Source: Pilibacter termitis (lineage in GTDB: Bacteria > Bacillota > Bacilli > Lactobacillales > Streptococcaceae). From it: DNA of 64,000 nucleotides. Every line of letters starts with the position of its first letter. Position 1 is the stretch's first letter. Positions 45,187 through 54,106 of this stretch are shown here, piece by piece. The DNA is taken from positions 1 through 64,000 of the forward strand of contig NZ_FUXI01000003.1 of NCBI RefSeq assembly GCF_900167335.1. The letters run 5' to 3'. A program made the position numbers and the translations under genes. The notes beneath the pieces are model-generated. The model did no database searches. It was not told the DNA's origin and saw only the letters and a program-made list of their open reading frames with translations.

Positions 45187-45257
45187 GGAGAACTCTGAAA
45201 ACTCTCGCTTATCCAAAAGTGCTAGTTTTGGCTTAACCAGAGTTTTTAGAGATGCCC
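45187..45257 (+). repeat. Family B repeat, short form
   Basis: Inverted arms: aactctgaaaactct and agagtttttagagatg at the ends; inner ccaaaa and ttttgg around gtgctag. It resembles the ends of family B without the family A insert. The remainder of 45075-45382 shows no gene. Confidence 0.75.
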
Positions 45258-45382
45258 ATAAATGAAGTTCCAAAAGAAATTAGAAACTTACAAAATTGTA
45301 AGTTTAAATTTGAGCATTCTATTATTCATTTACGGAGAAATCGTGTTAGTATTTGTTCATAAAATTTAGGGGGGATTTTTTT

Positions 45383-45550
45383 ATGAACAAAAAGAAATTT
45401 GTAGTTAAGATAGCCATGATTATTATTGGAAGTAATGCTATATTGCCGATAATTGGTTTATCGCACAATAAATATGGGGAATTACCTCGAGGCGATTCTT
45501 CTTTAGTTGCAAGGGCAGAGCAGTTAAAAGATGATGAAATACATTATTGA
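45383..45550 (+). CDS. Small secreted or membrane-anchored peptide, unknown function
   Basis: A 55-residue product with a strong ribosome site (ggggggat). The basic start MNKKKF and a hydrophobic stretch (residues 7-27) look like a signal or anchor; the remaining about 28 residues are polar (HNKYGELPRGDSSLVARAE). No bacteriocin motif such as YGNGV or double-glycine leader is present. It lies 57 nt before the next small gene. Confidence 0.5.
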   Translation: MNKKKFVVKIAMIIIGSNAILPIIGLSHNKYGELPRGDSSLVARAEQLKDDEIHY

Positions 45551-45607
45551 ATCAATTAAGTGAACTGCAGTAGAGGACGGGATATCTTTTGAGGAAGAAG
45601 TAATAAA

Positions 45608-45901
45608 ATGAGACTTGTATCAAAAATGATGAAAAAAAGAGATAAATATACTCAATTAAAAGAAGAAATAAAGACGTTGTCGCTTCAACCAAGTATAACT
45701 GTTGTAGAAAAAAAGCTACTTCATAAGTATCTGTTAGATTTAGAAAAGGATGTTTATTTTGATAAAGTTGTTTTTCAATTAAAATTTGAACTGTCGCCAT
45801 TAGCTTTGAAAGGAGAACTTTCTAAAGAGGTCGTTGCTTTCTATACAGAACTTTCGAGAAGGCAACCAACAGCTTCCATTTTTAATTTTATGATTCGATA
45901 A
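45608..45901 (+). CDS. Small helical protein, possibly bacteriocin-immunity-like
   Basis: A 97-residue basic, mainly helical protein with no membrane segment; ribosome site gaggaag. Size, charge and predicted antiparallel helix content recall the enterocin A immunity family, and it follows a gene for a small exported peptide, but no signature residues can be cited. The assignment is a guess. Unknown otherwise. Confidence 0.4.
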   Translation: MRLVSKMMKKRDKYTQLKEEIKTLSLQPSITVVEKKLLHKYLLDLEKDVYFDKVVFQLKFELSPLALKGELSKEVVAFYTELSRRQPTASIFNFMIR

Positions 45902-46010
45902 CCGTAAACACGTTCTAAGAGTAAGTACTTGTCAGGAATATTTAATTGGCAATTAGTGAAGAAAAAGATCTAGTGAAAAAATAATGATTGTATAGAATTG
46001 AGATTATGAT

Positions 46011-46231
46011 ATGATATTAGCGTGGATATTGGTAGGATTGATATTGCTTATTTTAATTGGTTCACTTTATTTGTGGTTGAGAGTGTGGATAATTGATATT
46101 TTTAAATCGGTAAACAAAACAAGAGAAAAAAACACACGAAATTAGAATGGCTTGGAATCTGGCTCTTTGCACTTTTGATATTGGCTATTGTTATATTTAT
46201 ATACATTAAGTGGGGGATAAATCTTTCGTAA
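46011..46231 (+). CDS. Split two-segment membrane protein, possible -1 frameshift
   Basis: Frame one runs 46011-46145 (44 residues, one membrane segment MILAWILVGLILLILIG). A second hydrophobic segment, WLGIWLFALLILAIVIFIY, is encoded in the -1 frame up to TAA 46229-46231 with no start codon of its own. The frames meet at 46127-46133, which is a-aaa-aac read in frame, a classic slippery heptamer. A -1 shift would give a 73-residue protein with two segments. A one-base deletion in the seven-A run (46126-46132), real or from sequencing, explains it equally well. Confidence 0.45.
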
Positions 46232-46271
46232 ATATAATATAAGAACGATGAAATGCAACGGTGGTAGGAAA

Positions 46272-46766
46272 ATGAATGTAGTGGAGCTTTATTCTAATAA
46301 TTATAATTTACTTTCATCGAACTTATCTGGAAAAAGTTCACTTATAACTTTTTCAGATCCGGTAGACGAAATAGATATGGTTGAATTAATTAGACGAAAA
46401 AATCTACTTGAAGAATCATTGAATCAATTATTTCGTTCTGATGAAGAAGTTCAAATTATTTTTTCAACAGAAAAAAGCGAGGTGGATTTGAGTATTTTTT
46501 TCAAAAAGAATATTCAGCCATATGAGACTTCAATATACAAAGAAGTAGATGAAGAAGGAGAAAACTTTCTATTTTATCGCACATTTTTTAAAGCCTCTTT
46601 TTATCAAGTAAATTTTTTGGAACTTCTTCAATCCGTGATAACATCAGATTTTCCAGAATATAGGGATTCCAACAATTTTAGGGAAATTAATTTTTTTTCA
46701 GTTGTCTCTATTGATGGAAGAAAAATGATTGAAATTGCAGATGATAGAGGGTATCGAATGATGTAA
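46272..46766 (+). CDS. Hypothetical protein (DUF3885-like ending)
   Basis: A 164-residue acidic cytoplasmic protein. ATG 46272 follows ggtagg. The end, INFFSVVSIDGRKMIEIADDRGYRMM (last about 26 residues), resembles the xDDRGxD/Y ending of DUF3885 proteins, but the rest is not recognised. DUF3885 proteins are often found in accessory regions of Firmicutes. No function can be given. Confidence 0.5.
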   Translation: MNVVELYSNNYNLLSSNLSGKSSLITFSDPVDEIDMVELIRRKNLLEESLNQLFRSDEEVQIIFSTEKSEVDLSIFFKKNIQPYETSIYKEVDEEGENFLFYRTFFKASFYQVNFLELLQSVITSDFPEYRDSNNFREINFFSVVSIDGRKMIEIADDRGYRMM

Positions 46767-46850
46767 AGCTCTTTGCAAAAAAGGATAAAAATTCACATTT
46801 ATCACAAATGGTTAGGTTCTTATTTTAAATTAGTATAAGGAGCGTTGCAG

Positions 46851-47351
46851 ATGTTGCTACATAAAATAAGGCATTTTTTAAGTGAATACAAAATAGAAAA
46901 AATAACTAATGACAATTTTTCTAAAGTATTTGAGATATATAGTCAAAATCATGATTATTTTCTATTGACACAAGGCAGTGAGGCAACTTATGAAGAAAGT
47001 ATAAAAGATATAACTGCTTTACCACCTAATTGTGATCTTAAGCAAAAACAATACTTCTGTCTTTCTCAAAAAAATAAGATAGTGGCAGTAGTAGATGTTA
47101 TTGAATCCTATCCAGATCCAAACACTATTTGGATTGGACTTTTGCTAATTGACAAAGAACAACAAGGGAAAAACATTGGGACAAAAATTGTGACTGGAAT
47201 CCTATCTAGTGCAAAATTGAGTGGTTATAAAACGGTACAATTAGGAGTGATTACAAACAATTTAAAAGCATTAAAATTTTGGGAAAAGCAAGGGTTTCGA
47301 TCCTTTAGACATCATGAAAATATTGTTGTCATGGCTAAAGAACTCTATTAG
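46851..47351 (+). CDS. GNAT family N-acetyltransferase
   Basis: A 166-residue acetyltransferase. The acetyl-CoA loop is KEQQGKNIGTKIV (about residues 103-115) and LGVITNNLKALKFWEKQGF is the usual fourth-strand to helix block. The substrate is unknown. ATG 46851 follows taaggag; a TTG two codons earlier is possible. It stands alone in an accessory stretch. Confidence 0.82.
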   Translation: MLLHKIRHFLSEYKIEKITNDNFSKVFEIYSQNHDYFLLTQGSEATYEESIKDITALPPNCDLKQKQYFCLSQKNKIVAVVDVIESYPDPNTIWIGLLLIDKEQQGKNIGTKIVTGILSSAKLSGYKTVQLGVITNNLKALKFWEKQGFRSFRHHENIVVMAKELY

Positions 47352-47524
47352 AAACTTGAAGGATTCTACGTTGCTTGCTAACGTTTTTTGCTTTGAATTT
47401 TTCTTGATAACACCCATTCAATAGGCAATTTGATTTCCTTATAAAAAACAGCAACAAACAAAATTTGATAAAATTTCAATCCGTATTTCATGATAGAAAC
47501 AATTTTTAAAGAAAGGGTAAAAAA

Positions 47525-49078
47525 ATGCTAAAATTCTTACGAAAAAATAACAAAAAATATCTCTTCCTCTGGTTAATAGCTACGATTCTCTTTGCTAGCT
47601 ATCGCCCAGTATTTTCACTTCTTGTCTTATTTGACTCAGATTATATCAAAAATGAAAATGGAACATTTTTCTATTTGTTCTTTGTGAATCTATTGGTGTT
47701 GGGGAGTATTGTGGGGATGAATTTCATTTCGCAATTTATAAAAAATCGCTTTTTTGCGACTTCGCTTGAAAAGATGAATGAGCAAATGTATAAAACATTT
47801 CAACGTTTTTCGCTAAGTGAATTAGTGGAAAAGTACCCAACAAGCAAAATCATCAAAATTTTTACAACAGACAACCCACTTGTCGTCAGTAACTATTTAG
47901 GTTCCATAGAGAGCTTGCTTTATTTTGTCTGTTCTTTTTTTCTTGGTTCGATTGTTATTTTGAATATTGACTGGCGAATTTGGGTGTTTTTGGTGGTGAT
48001 TACCTGTATTTCATTTGGGGTAACGAAGTTTTTTGCGGAGAAAATTGCACAGACACAAAAGCGTTACAATGATTCGCAAGAGGGAATTATCCATGTGTTG
48101 CAAGATGTGTTTGAGCAAGTTGCAGTGATGAAAATTTTTGGTATTGGCAAACGGTTGTCAAAAAGATTTCACACAGAAAATGAAGAAATGAGTCATCATT
48201 TTTTCAAAAATCGTCATTATCAAAGCGTGATTGAAGTGGTAAATGATGCGTGTCTTTGGAGTATTCAGGTTGGACTTTTGTTGATAGGGTTTCTGTTAAT
48301 TAGCAGAAAAGAGCTTGATTTTGCAGAACTTTTGGCAATTACGCAGTCTGTTGAAACGATTACAACGCCGATTTTTTGGTTGTCAGATATTTTGACGGAG
48401 CTTTATGCGACAAAAGAAATCCGAAAAGAAAATGACGTTTTGCTTTTCTCGAAAAATACGAAGAATACACAAGCAGAATCGTTTGAAAAGATAACTTTAG
48501 AAAATGTATCGGTCAATTTTCAAGAAAAAACGATTGGCGAACTTTCTTCTGTGATGGAAAAAGGAAAAAAATATTTGATTACAGGAAAAAATGGAAGTGG
48601 GAAATCAACGTTATTGAAATTGCTCATAAGTGAAATTGCAAGCTTTGAGGGAGATATTAAGGTAGATGATGTTTCACTTGCCACAAATAACCTCAATGGA
48701 ATAACAGGCTATGTTTCTCAAAAAGTGAAGTTATACAAAGGAAGTGTGGAAGAAAACATAATTTCATTTGACAAAAAGAACGACGATCATTTGGAAAAAG
48801 TTGGTGAGCTATGTTTTGGCGAGAAATTTGAACAATTAAGAAGTAAACAAGCACAAGAATTGAGTGGTGGCGAATCTATGTTGACCACGATTGCCAGAGC
48901 GTTATATTCTGATAGAGAACTATTGATAGTTGATGAGCCAACTTCAGCAATGGATGATGAAAACACGCAAAAGATACTTGAAATTTTATCCAAAACGAAT
49001 AAAACAGTCGTAGCTGTTTTACATCATTTGACGGAAAAAGACAAGCAACTTTTTGATGAAGTGATTGAAATGCCATAG
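47525..49078 (+). CDS. ABC exporter half-transporter (membrane plus ATPase)
   Basis: A 517-residue fused ABC protein. The N-terminal half has about six membrane segments (ABC exporter type 1); the ATPase follows from about residue 325, with Walker A ITGKNGSGKSTLLKLL, signature QELSGGESM, and Walker B LLIVDEPTSAMDD with HHLTEKDKQ at the switch. It would function as a dimer exporting a peptide or lipid. It lacks a peptidase domain. Start after gaaaggg. The substrate cannot be told; small-peptide genes 1.6-2.1 kb upstream are only suggestive. Confidence 0.87.
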   Translation: MLKFLRKNNKKYLFLWLIATILFASYRPVFSLLVLFDSDYIKNENGTFFYLFFVNLLVLGSIVGMNFISQFIKNRFFATSLEKMNEQMYKTFQRFSLSELVEKYPTSKIIKIFTTDNPLVVSNYLGSIESLLYFVCSFFLGSIVILNIDWRIWVFLVVITCISFGVTKFFAEKIAQTQKRYNDSQEGIIHVLQDVFEQVAVMKIFGIGKRLSKRFHTENEEMSHHFFKNRHYQSVIEVVNDACLWSIQVGLLLIGFLLISRKELDFAELLAITQSVETITTPIFWLSDILTELYATKEIRKENDVLLFSKNTKNTQAESFEKITLENVSVNFQEKTIGELSSVMEKGKKYLITGKNGSGKSTLLKLLISEIASFEGDIKVDDVSLATNNLNGITGYVSQKVKLYKGSVEENIISFDKKNDDHLEKVGELCFGEKFEQLRSKQAQELSGGESMLTTIARALYSDRELLIVDEPTSAMDDENTQKILEILSKTNKTVVAVLHHLTEKDKQLFDEVIEMP

Positions 49079-49136
49079 AATACTTCATGGTATCTTTAAA
49101 AGCTCTAAAAGTGCGTACGTTGGAACAAAACTAGCA

Positions 49137-49200
49137 ACAATAGAAAAATCGCAGAAATTTCATTTTCTCAAATGTGGATTTCATGCGATTTTTCTATTGT
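49137..49200. terminator. Bidirectional terminator of the ABC exporter and AraC regulator
   Basis: acaatagaaaaatcgca pairs perfectly with tgcgatttttctattgt (17 bp), with a smaller gaaat/atttc pair inside. T-rich on both strands; sits between convergent genes. Confidence 0.8.
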
Positions 49201-49249
49201 TAGATTGTTTCATTTAGGTTAAATTTTGAATTTTGTCCTAGTCTCAAGT

Positions 49250-49300
49250 AAACGGCACGGCTCACGACCACAGACTTCAACTCGCCCCACTACGCTTTTC
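49250..49300 (-). repeat. Family A half-element overlapping the regulator stop
   Basis: Read on the minus strand: gaaaagcgtagtggggcg, then gttgaagtctgtgg and gagccgtgccg. It corresponds to the 5' half of family A, and closely matches the half at 50459-50531 in inverted orientation. The last codons of the AraC gene come from this repeat. Confidence 0.75.
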
Positions 49301-50282
49301 TTTTTTGTTTACGGTAGATCATTGGGGTCATTTGGAATTGTTCACAGAACACTCGGTAGAAGTAATTTCTGCTACTGAAACCAGTTGCGTCACATATGTG
49401 TTGAACGGAAAGTGAGGTGGTTTCAAGGAGAAAAACGGCATGACGAAGTTTTTCTTGATTGATTAGTTCGGTAAATGTTTTGCCTGTTTTTACTTTTAAG
49501 AAATTGGACAAATAATTTTTATTGTAACCAACGAGTTTTGCGAGTGTTTCAAGGGTTAAATCTTGATAATTTTCTTCAATAAATTTAAAGCATTGGAAAG
49601 TGATTTCATTATTTGTTTCCTTACATAAGCCACCAACGATTTCGTAGCGTGTGTTTCCGATTAATTCCATAAATAAAATAGGGATATAAAATTTTAAAAT
49701 ATCGTAGGAAAAAGCAGAATCTGTGAAATATTTATTAATCATTTGGCAAAGAATTTCCTGTAAATCTTCGTTTTCGCTTGCTTTAAAATGAATGAATTTC
49801 CCTTTGGCATGACAAGAAAAATCTTGTATAAGAAAATGAAACAGTGTATTGTTTTCTTTCTTTAAACTAAACATCCAGTCCAAATCTAATTTATCTTGCG
49901 GGAAAATAATATTAATCAAAATATCTTCTTCGTCAAGTGCGAAAATAGAGTGTTTACAATTTTTGTCAAATAAAAGAATATCCCCTTTTTTTAGCTCAAA
50001 TGGCTCGCCGTTAATGGTTTGCTTGCAATGTCCTCTTAAAAGATAGTTTAACTCTAAAAATTCATGACTATGTTCTGGATAATCGGCAAAACGATTGTGT
50101 TTACTAATCGAAATTCGGTTATTTTTTAGGAAAAAGTGATTTAAAAGTCGAATATCTTTCTCATTGCTTGCGGCAAGTTTGGATCGTTCAAAATCTGGCA
50201 CTAAGCATTTTGTTTCTCGTTGTTTTTTTTCGATATTGGTAAAAGAAAGCAGATATTCTTCGGCAATTTTGTGTAATGGCAT
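49290..50282 (-). CDS. AraC-family transcriptional regulator of the rhamnose/pectin locus
   Basis: A 330-residue activator. N-terminal cupin sensor with FADYPEHSHEFLELNYLL and KKGDILLFDKNCKHSI, and C-terminal double helix-turn-helix: LTLETLAKLVGYNKNYLSNFLK and VQHICDATGFSSRNYFYRVF (each a typical AraC helix pair). It is transcribed away from rhaB, so it most likely senses L-rhamnose or a pectic sugar and controls the locus. Its C-terminal KQKRKA is encoded by a repeat. Confidence 0.9.
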   Translation of the reverse strand: MPLHKIAEEYLLSFTNIEKKQRETKCLVPDFERSKLAASNEKDIRLLNHFFLKNNRISISKHNRFADYPEHSHEFLELNYLLRGHCKQTINGEPFELKKGDILLFDKNCKHSIFALDEEDILINIIFPQDKLDLDWMFSLKKENNTLFHFLIQDFSCHAKGKFIHFKASENEDLQEILCQMINKYFTDSAFSYDILKFYIPILFMELIGNTRYEIVGGLCKETNNEITFQCFKFIEENYQDLTLETLAKLVGYNKNYLSNFLKVKTGKTFTELINQEKLRHAVFLLETTSLSVQHICDATGFSSRNYFYRVFCEQFQMTPMIYRKQKRKA

Positions 50283-50418
50283 TATAGTTTCCTCCCTCTT
50301 TTTATATACATAGAACTCACGTTTTTTTTATTTTATCACAGAAAAGTAGGCAAATGTAAATAAAAAAGAAAAAATCTATCATCTGTATATCTGATACAAA
50401 ATCCATAAATATAAAATA

Positions 50419-50446
50419 TTGTAAACGATTTCGATAAAGGTAAAAT
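50419..50446 (+). promoter_or_regulatory. rhaB promoter overlapping a cre site
   Basis: A cre-like operator ttgtaaacgatttcg (50419-50433) fits the CcpA consensus at all core positions except the final weak base. It covers the probable -35 TTGTAA (50419-50424), with -10 TAAAAT (50441-50446) 16 bp on. CcpA would thus repress the locus when preferred sugars are present. Confidence 0.7.
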
Positions 50447-50458
50447 AAAGAGTGAAAA

Positions 50459-50531
50459 GAAAAGCAAAGAGGGGCGGTTTGAAGTCTGTGGTAGTGAGCC
50501 GTGCCGTTCATAGCTAGAAACAGAAAAGCAA
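50459..50531 (+). repeat. Family A half-element in the rhaB leader
   Basis: gaaaagcaaagaggggcgg and ttgaagtctgtgg correspond to the 5' half of family A; after gagccgtgccgttca it jumps to tagctagaaaca and the start of another unit (gaaaagcaaagaagg) whose end supplies the rhaB ribosome site. Confidence 0.75.
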
Positions 50532-50545
50532 AGAAGGTTGAAATT

Positions 50546-51964
50546 ATGCGAGATTATATTGCGATTGATATCGGAGCAAGTAGCGGTCGCTTAATTCATG
50601 GAAAAGTGGAAAGCGGAAAACTTACAATTAATGAAATTCATCGTTTTAAAAATAGTTTTTCTTTTGTCAATGGTCATGAACGTTGGGGACTTGATTTTCT
50701 AATTCAGCAAATTTTTCTTGGATTGGAAAAAGCGAAAAGACAAGGAATTGAGGAATGTTTTATAGGAATTGATACGTGGGCAATTGATTATGTCTTGCTC
50801 GATAAAATTGGTGAGCGTCTTGCGGATTCGATTAGCTATCGTGACAAACGTACGCAAAATAAAATAGAAGAATTTTGCCAGAGCATTTCAAAAGAAGAAA
50901 TTTATAAGCGGACGGGGATTCAATTTTTGGAGTTTAACACGCTCTATCAATTATTTACCGAAGAACGTGAGCTTTTAGAAAAAGCGGATAAGTTATTATT
51001 GATTCCAGATTATATCGCTTATGTCTTGAGTGGAAAAATGGTTTTGGAAGAAACGAATGCTTCGACAACGCAATTGTTAAACATTCACGAAAGACGACTT
51101 GACTCACATCTTTTAGAGAAAGTGGGAGTAGAGGAAAATTTATTTCCTCCGCTAGTAAGTGCGGGTGAGCTATTAGGTGAAGTTTTGGACAAATGGCAAG
51201 AAGAGTATGATTTACCAAAAGCAAAAGTGATAACGGTAGCAACACATGACACGGCAAGTGCGGTAGTCGGTGTGCCAGCTATTTTCCCAGAGAAAAATTG
51301 GGCATATCTTTCAAGCGGGACATGGTCGTTAATTGGTATTGAAACAAACACACCAATCGTGACGGAATTAGGGTATGACTACAATTTCACAAATGAATGG
51401 GGAGCATATGGAACGTATCGTGTGCTGAAAAATATTATGGGGCTTTGGATTGTGCAAGAAATTCAGCGATTGTATGAAAATGGAAAATACACCTTTGCTC
51501 AAATGGCAACATTTGCCAAAGAAACACCGTTTTTTACCTCAATCATTGATGTCAATGACCCAATTTTTACCAATCCAGAAAATACGATTGAAACGATTCA
51601 GGAGCAATGTCGAAAAACTGGGCAAGTAGTGCCAAAAACAATTGGCGAGCTGACCAATTGTGTGTATTCTAGTCTTGTAAAGTGCTACCAGAAAGAACTC
51701 GGGCATATCGAGGAAGTGTTAGGAAAAAAAATCAACGCTCTTTATATCGTAGGTGGGGGTAGCAATGTGCGATTGCTGAATCAATTGATAGCAGATACGC
51801 TCGACCTGTCAGTTTACGCTGGACCAAGCGAGGCTACTGCAATTGGCAATTTAGCTGTTCAGATGATAGCAACGGGCGAAATCAAGGATAAAGATGAGGC
51901 TCGCAAGCTCATTGCTCATTCGCAAGAACTTCAAGTTTTTGAGCCAAATTATGTAAGAAAGTGA
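50546..51964 (+). CDS. rhaB: Rhamnulokinase
   Basis: A 472-residue FGGY-family kinase that phosphorylates L-rhamnulose to rhamnulose 1-phosphate. The start block YIAIDIGASSGRLIHG, FIGIDTWAIDYVLLD, AYLSSGTWSLIGIE and YIVGGGSNVRLLNQL are typical of RhaB. ATG 50546 is chosen since agaagg is 8 nt upstream; the longer in-frame ORF begins in the repeat. First gene of the 11-gene unit. Confidence 0.95.
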   Translation: MRDYIAIDIGASSGRLIHGKVESGKLTINEIHRFKNSFSFVNGHERWGLDFLIQQIFLGLEKAKRQGIEECFIGIDTWAIDYVLLDKIGERLADSISYRDKRTQNKIEEFCQSISKEEIYKRTGIQFLEFNTLYQLFTEERELLEKADKLLLIPDYIAYVLSGKMVLEETNASTTQLLNIHERRLDSHLLEKVGVEENLFPPLVSAGELLGEVLDKWQEEYDLPKAKVITVATHDTASAVVGVPAIFPEKNWAYLSSGTWSLIGIETNTPIVTELGYDYNFTNEWGAYGTYRVLKNIMGLWIVQEIQRLYENGKYTFAQMATFAKETPFFTSIIDVNDPIFTNPENTIETIQEQCRKTGQVVPKTIGELTNCVYSSLVKCYQKELGHIEEVLGKKINALYIVGGGSNVRLLNQLIADTLDLSVYAGPSEATAIGNLAVQMIATGEIKDKDEARKLIAHSQELQVFEPNYVRK

Positions 51965-51972
51965 GAAAAGGA

Positions 51973-53247
51973 ATGACACAAGAAAAAATAATGGAGAGAT
52001 ATTTAGATGCAAAAGAGCAGTATGAAAAAATAGGAGTGAATGTGGAAAATGCTTTAGAGCGATTGAGTGCAATCAAAATTTCCATTCATTGCTGGCAAGG
52101 AGATGATGTAAAAGGGTTTCTCAATCCAGACGGTGAGTTGACAGGAGGGATTTTGTCGACAGGAGATTATCCTTATGCAGCGAGAACACCTGAACAATTA
52201 AGACAAGATGCAGAATTGGCATTTTCACTTATCCCGGGACGTCACAAATTTAATTTACACGCACTTTATGTGGATACGGATGAAGAAGTAGATTTGAATG
52301 AAATTGAGCCGAGACATTTTGAAAAATGGGTTGCTTGGGCAAAAGAACAAGGAATTGGATTGGATTTTAATCCTACATTTTTTAGTCATCCAATGTATAA
52401 GGACGGCTTTACGCTTTCTCATCCAGATGATCGTGTTCGTTCGTTTTGGATTGAGCATGGGAAAAGAGCAAGGAAAGTTGCTGCTTATTTTGGGAAAGAA
52501 TTAGGGCAACCTGCGTACAATAATTTTTGGGTGCCAGACTCTAGCAAAGACAATCCAATTGACCGGCTTTCACCGAGAAAACGGCTAATGGAGTCGCTTG
52601 ATGAGATTTTTGAAGAAGAATATGACGAAAATTTGACGGTAGACACCATTGAGTCGAAAGTATTTGGAATTGGTGGAGAGGCTTATACGGTGGGAAGTCA
52701 CGAGTTTTACATGGGGTATGGTTTGACTCGCAAAAAGACAATTTTAATGGATGCGGGGCATTATCACCCGACAGAAGTAATTTCCAATAAGATTTCAGCG
52801 TTATCGCTTTTTTCAGATAAACTCATGCTCCATGTAAGTCGCCCTGTTCGTTGGGATAGCGATCACGTGGTGATTATGGATGATGAATTACAAGAAATCA
52901 TGCGGGAAATCGTTCGTGGCAATTTGCTTGAAAGAACAGCGATTGGACTTGATTTCTTTGACGGCACGATTAATCGTGTTGCAGCGTGGGTGGTCGGTGT
53001 GCATAATACGCAAAAGGCTTTGTTAAAAGCATTACTAGAACCAACGGAGGATTTGAAATCTGTTGAATTGTCGTTTGATTTCACCAGTCGACTCGTTCTG
53101 ACTGAAGAATATAAAAACTTACCGTTTGGTGCGATTTGGGATTATTTCTGTCAAATAAATCACGTGCCAGTTGGGTTGGATTGGTATGAAATTGTGAAAA
53201 AATATGAAAAAGAAGTACAATCTACAAGAGAGGAAGTAGAAAATTAA
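51973..53247 (+). CDS. rhaA: L-rhamnose isomerase
   Basis: A 424-residue TIM-barrel enzyme converting L-rhamnose to L-rhamnulose. Active-site blocks include KISIHCWQGDDV, DFNPTFFSHPMYKDGFTLSHPD (part), MDAGHYHPTE and HVSRPVRWDSDHV, which hold the metal ligands. The start ATG 51973 gives MTQEKIMERY; the ribosome site is close (aaagga), and a GTG at 51961 overlapping the rhaB stop is an alternative. Confidence 0.96.
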   Translation: MTQEKIMERYLDAKEQYEKIGVNVENALERLSAIKISIHCWQGDDVKGFLNPDGELTGGILSTGDYPYAARTPEQLRQDAELAFSLIPGRHKFNLHALYVDTDEEVDLNEIEPRHFEKWVAWAKEQGIGLDFNPTFFSHPMYKDGFTLSHPDDRVRSFWIEHGKRARKVAAYFGKELGQPAYNNFWVPDSSKDNPIDRLSPRKRLMESLDEIFEEEYDENLTVDTIESKVFGIGGEAYTVGSHEFYMGYGLTRKKTILMDAGHYHPTEVISNKISALSLFSDKLMLHVSRPVRWDSDHVVIMDDELQEIMREIVRGNLLERTAIGLDFFDGTINRVAAWVVGVHNTQKALLKALLEPTEDLKSVELSFDFTSRLVLTEEYKNLPFGAIWDYFCQINHVPVGLDWYEIVKKYEKEVQSTREEVEN

Positions 53248-54075
53248 ATGTCTAAGGAAAATATCTTGACAGCACCATTTGTCAAAGAAATGATAGAAGC
53301 GACACAAAATATGTATCAAAAAGGTTGGGACGAGCGAAATGGAGGCAACATTACTTATCTATTGAACGAAGAAGACGTAGAAAAATATTTGGATCTAACG
53401 GAAGTAAAACGTGTGATTCCAACAATTTTTGATGCCAGCAAACTAGCAAATCGTTATTTTTTAGTAACAGGAAGTGGCAAATATTTTAAAAACGTACATT
53501 TGGCACCAGAGGAAAATATTGGGTTGATTCGTGTGCAGGAAAATGGGAAAAACCTAGATTTGTTGTGGGGGTTAGAAAACGGAGCAGTGCCGACAAGCGA
53601 GTTGCCAAGTCATTTTATGAGTCATATCGCTCGATTGTCCGTTGATAAAGAACACAAAATCGTCATGCACTGCCATGCAACACATTTGCTTGCCATGACA
53701 TTTACGCACACTCCATGTGAAAAAGAATTGACAAGAACACTTTGGCAAATGTGTACGGAATGTTTGGTCGTCTTTCCAGAAGGTGTCTCCCTTCTTCCGT
53801 GGCTCATCCCCGGTACCAATGAGATTGGTGAGGCGACAGCAACTGCAATGAAAAACACTCGTTTAGTGCTTTGGGCATATCACGGAGTGTACGGAAGTGG
53901 TCGTGATATGGACGAGGTATTCGGTTTGATTGAAACTGCTGAAAAGGCAGCCGAAGTTTATACCTACGTGCAAGCTCAAGGTGGTGTGAAACAAACAATT
54001 ACAGACGAAAATCTCTGGGCATTAGCGGAGGCATTTGGTGTAACACCACGAGAAAATTATTTGGAGAAAATATAA
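53248..54075 (+). CDS. rhaD: Rhamnulose-1-phosphate aldolase
   Basis: A 275-residue class II (zinc) aldolase that splits rhamnulose 1-phosphate into DHAP and L-lactaldehyde. Zinc ligands are visible in MHCHATHLLAMT (HxH) and, later, YHGVYGSG; GWDERNGGNITYLL is the substrate loop. It begins next to the rhaA stop. Same length as known RhaD. Confidence 0.96.
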   Translation: MSKENILTAPFVKEMIEATQNMYQKGWDERNGGNITYLLNEEDVEKYLDLTEVKRVIPTIFDASKLANRYFLVTGSGKYFKNVHLAPEENIGLIRVQENGKNLDLLWGLENGAVPTSELPSHFMSHIARLSVDKEHKIVMHCHATHLLAMTFTHTPCEKELTRTLWQMCTECLVVFPEGVSLLPWLIPGTNEIGEATATAMKNTRLVLWAYHGVYGSGRDMDEVFGLIETAEKAAEVYTYVQAQGGVKQTITDENLWALAEAFGVTPRENYLEKI

Positions 54076-54106
54076 AAAACACTGAGTTTTTAGAAAGGGG
54101 AATTTA

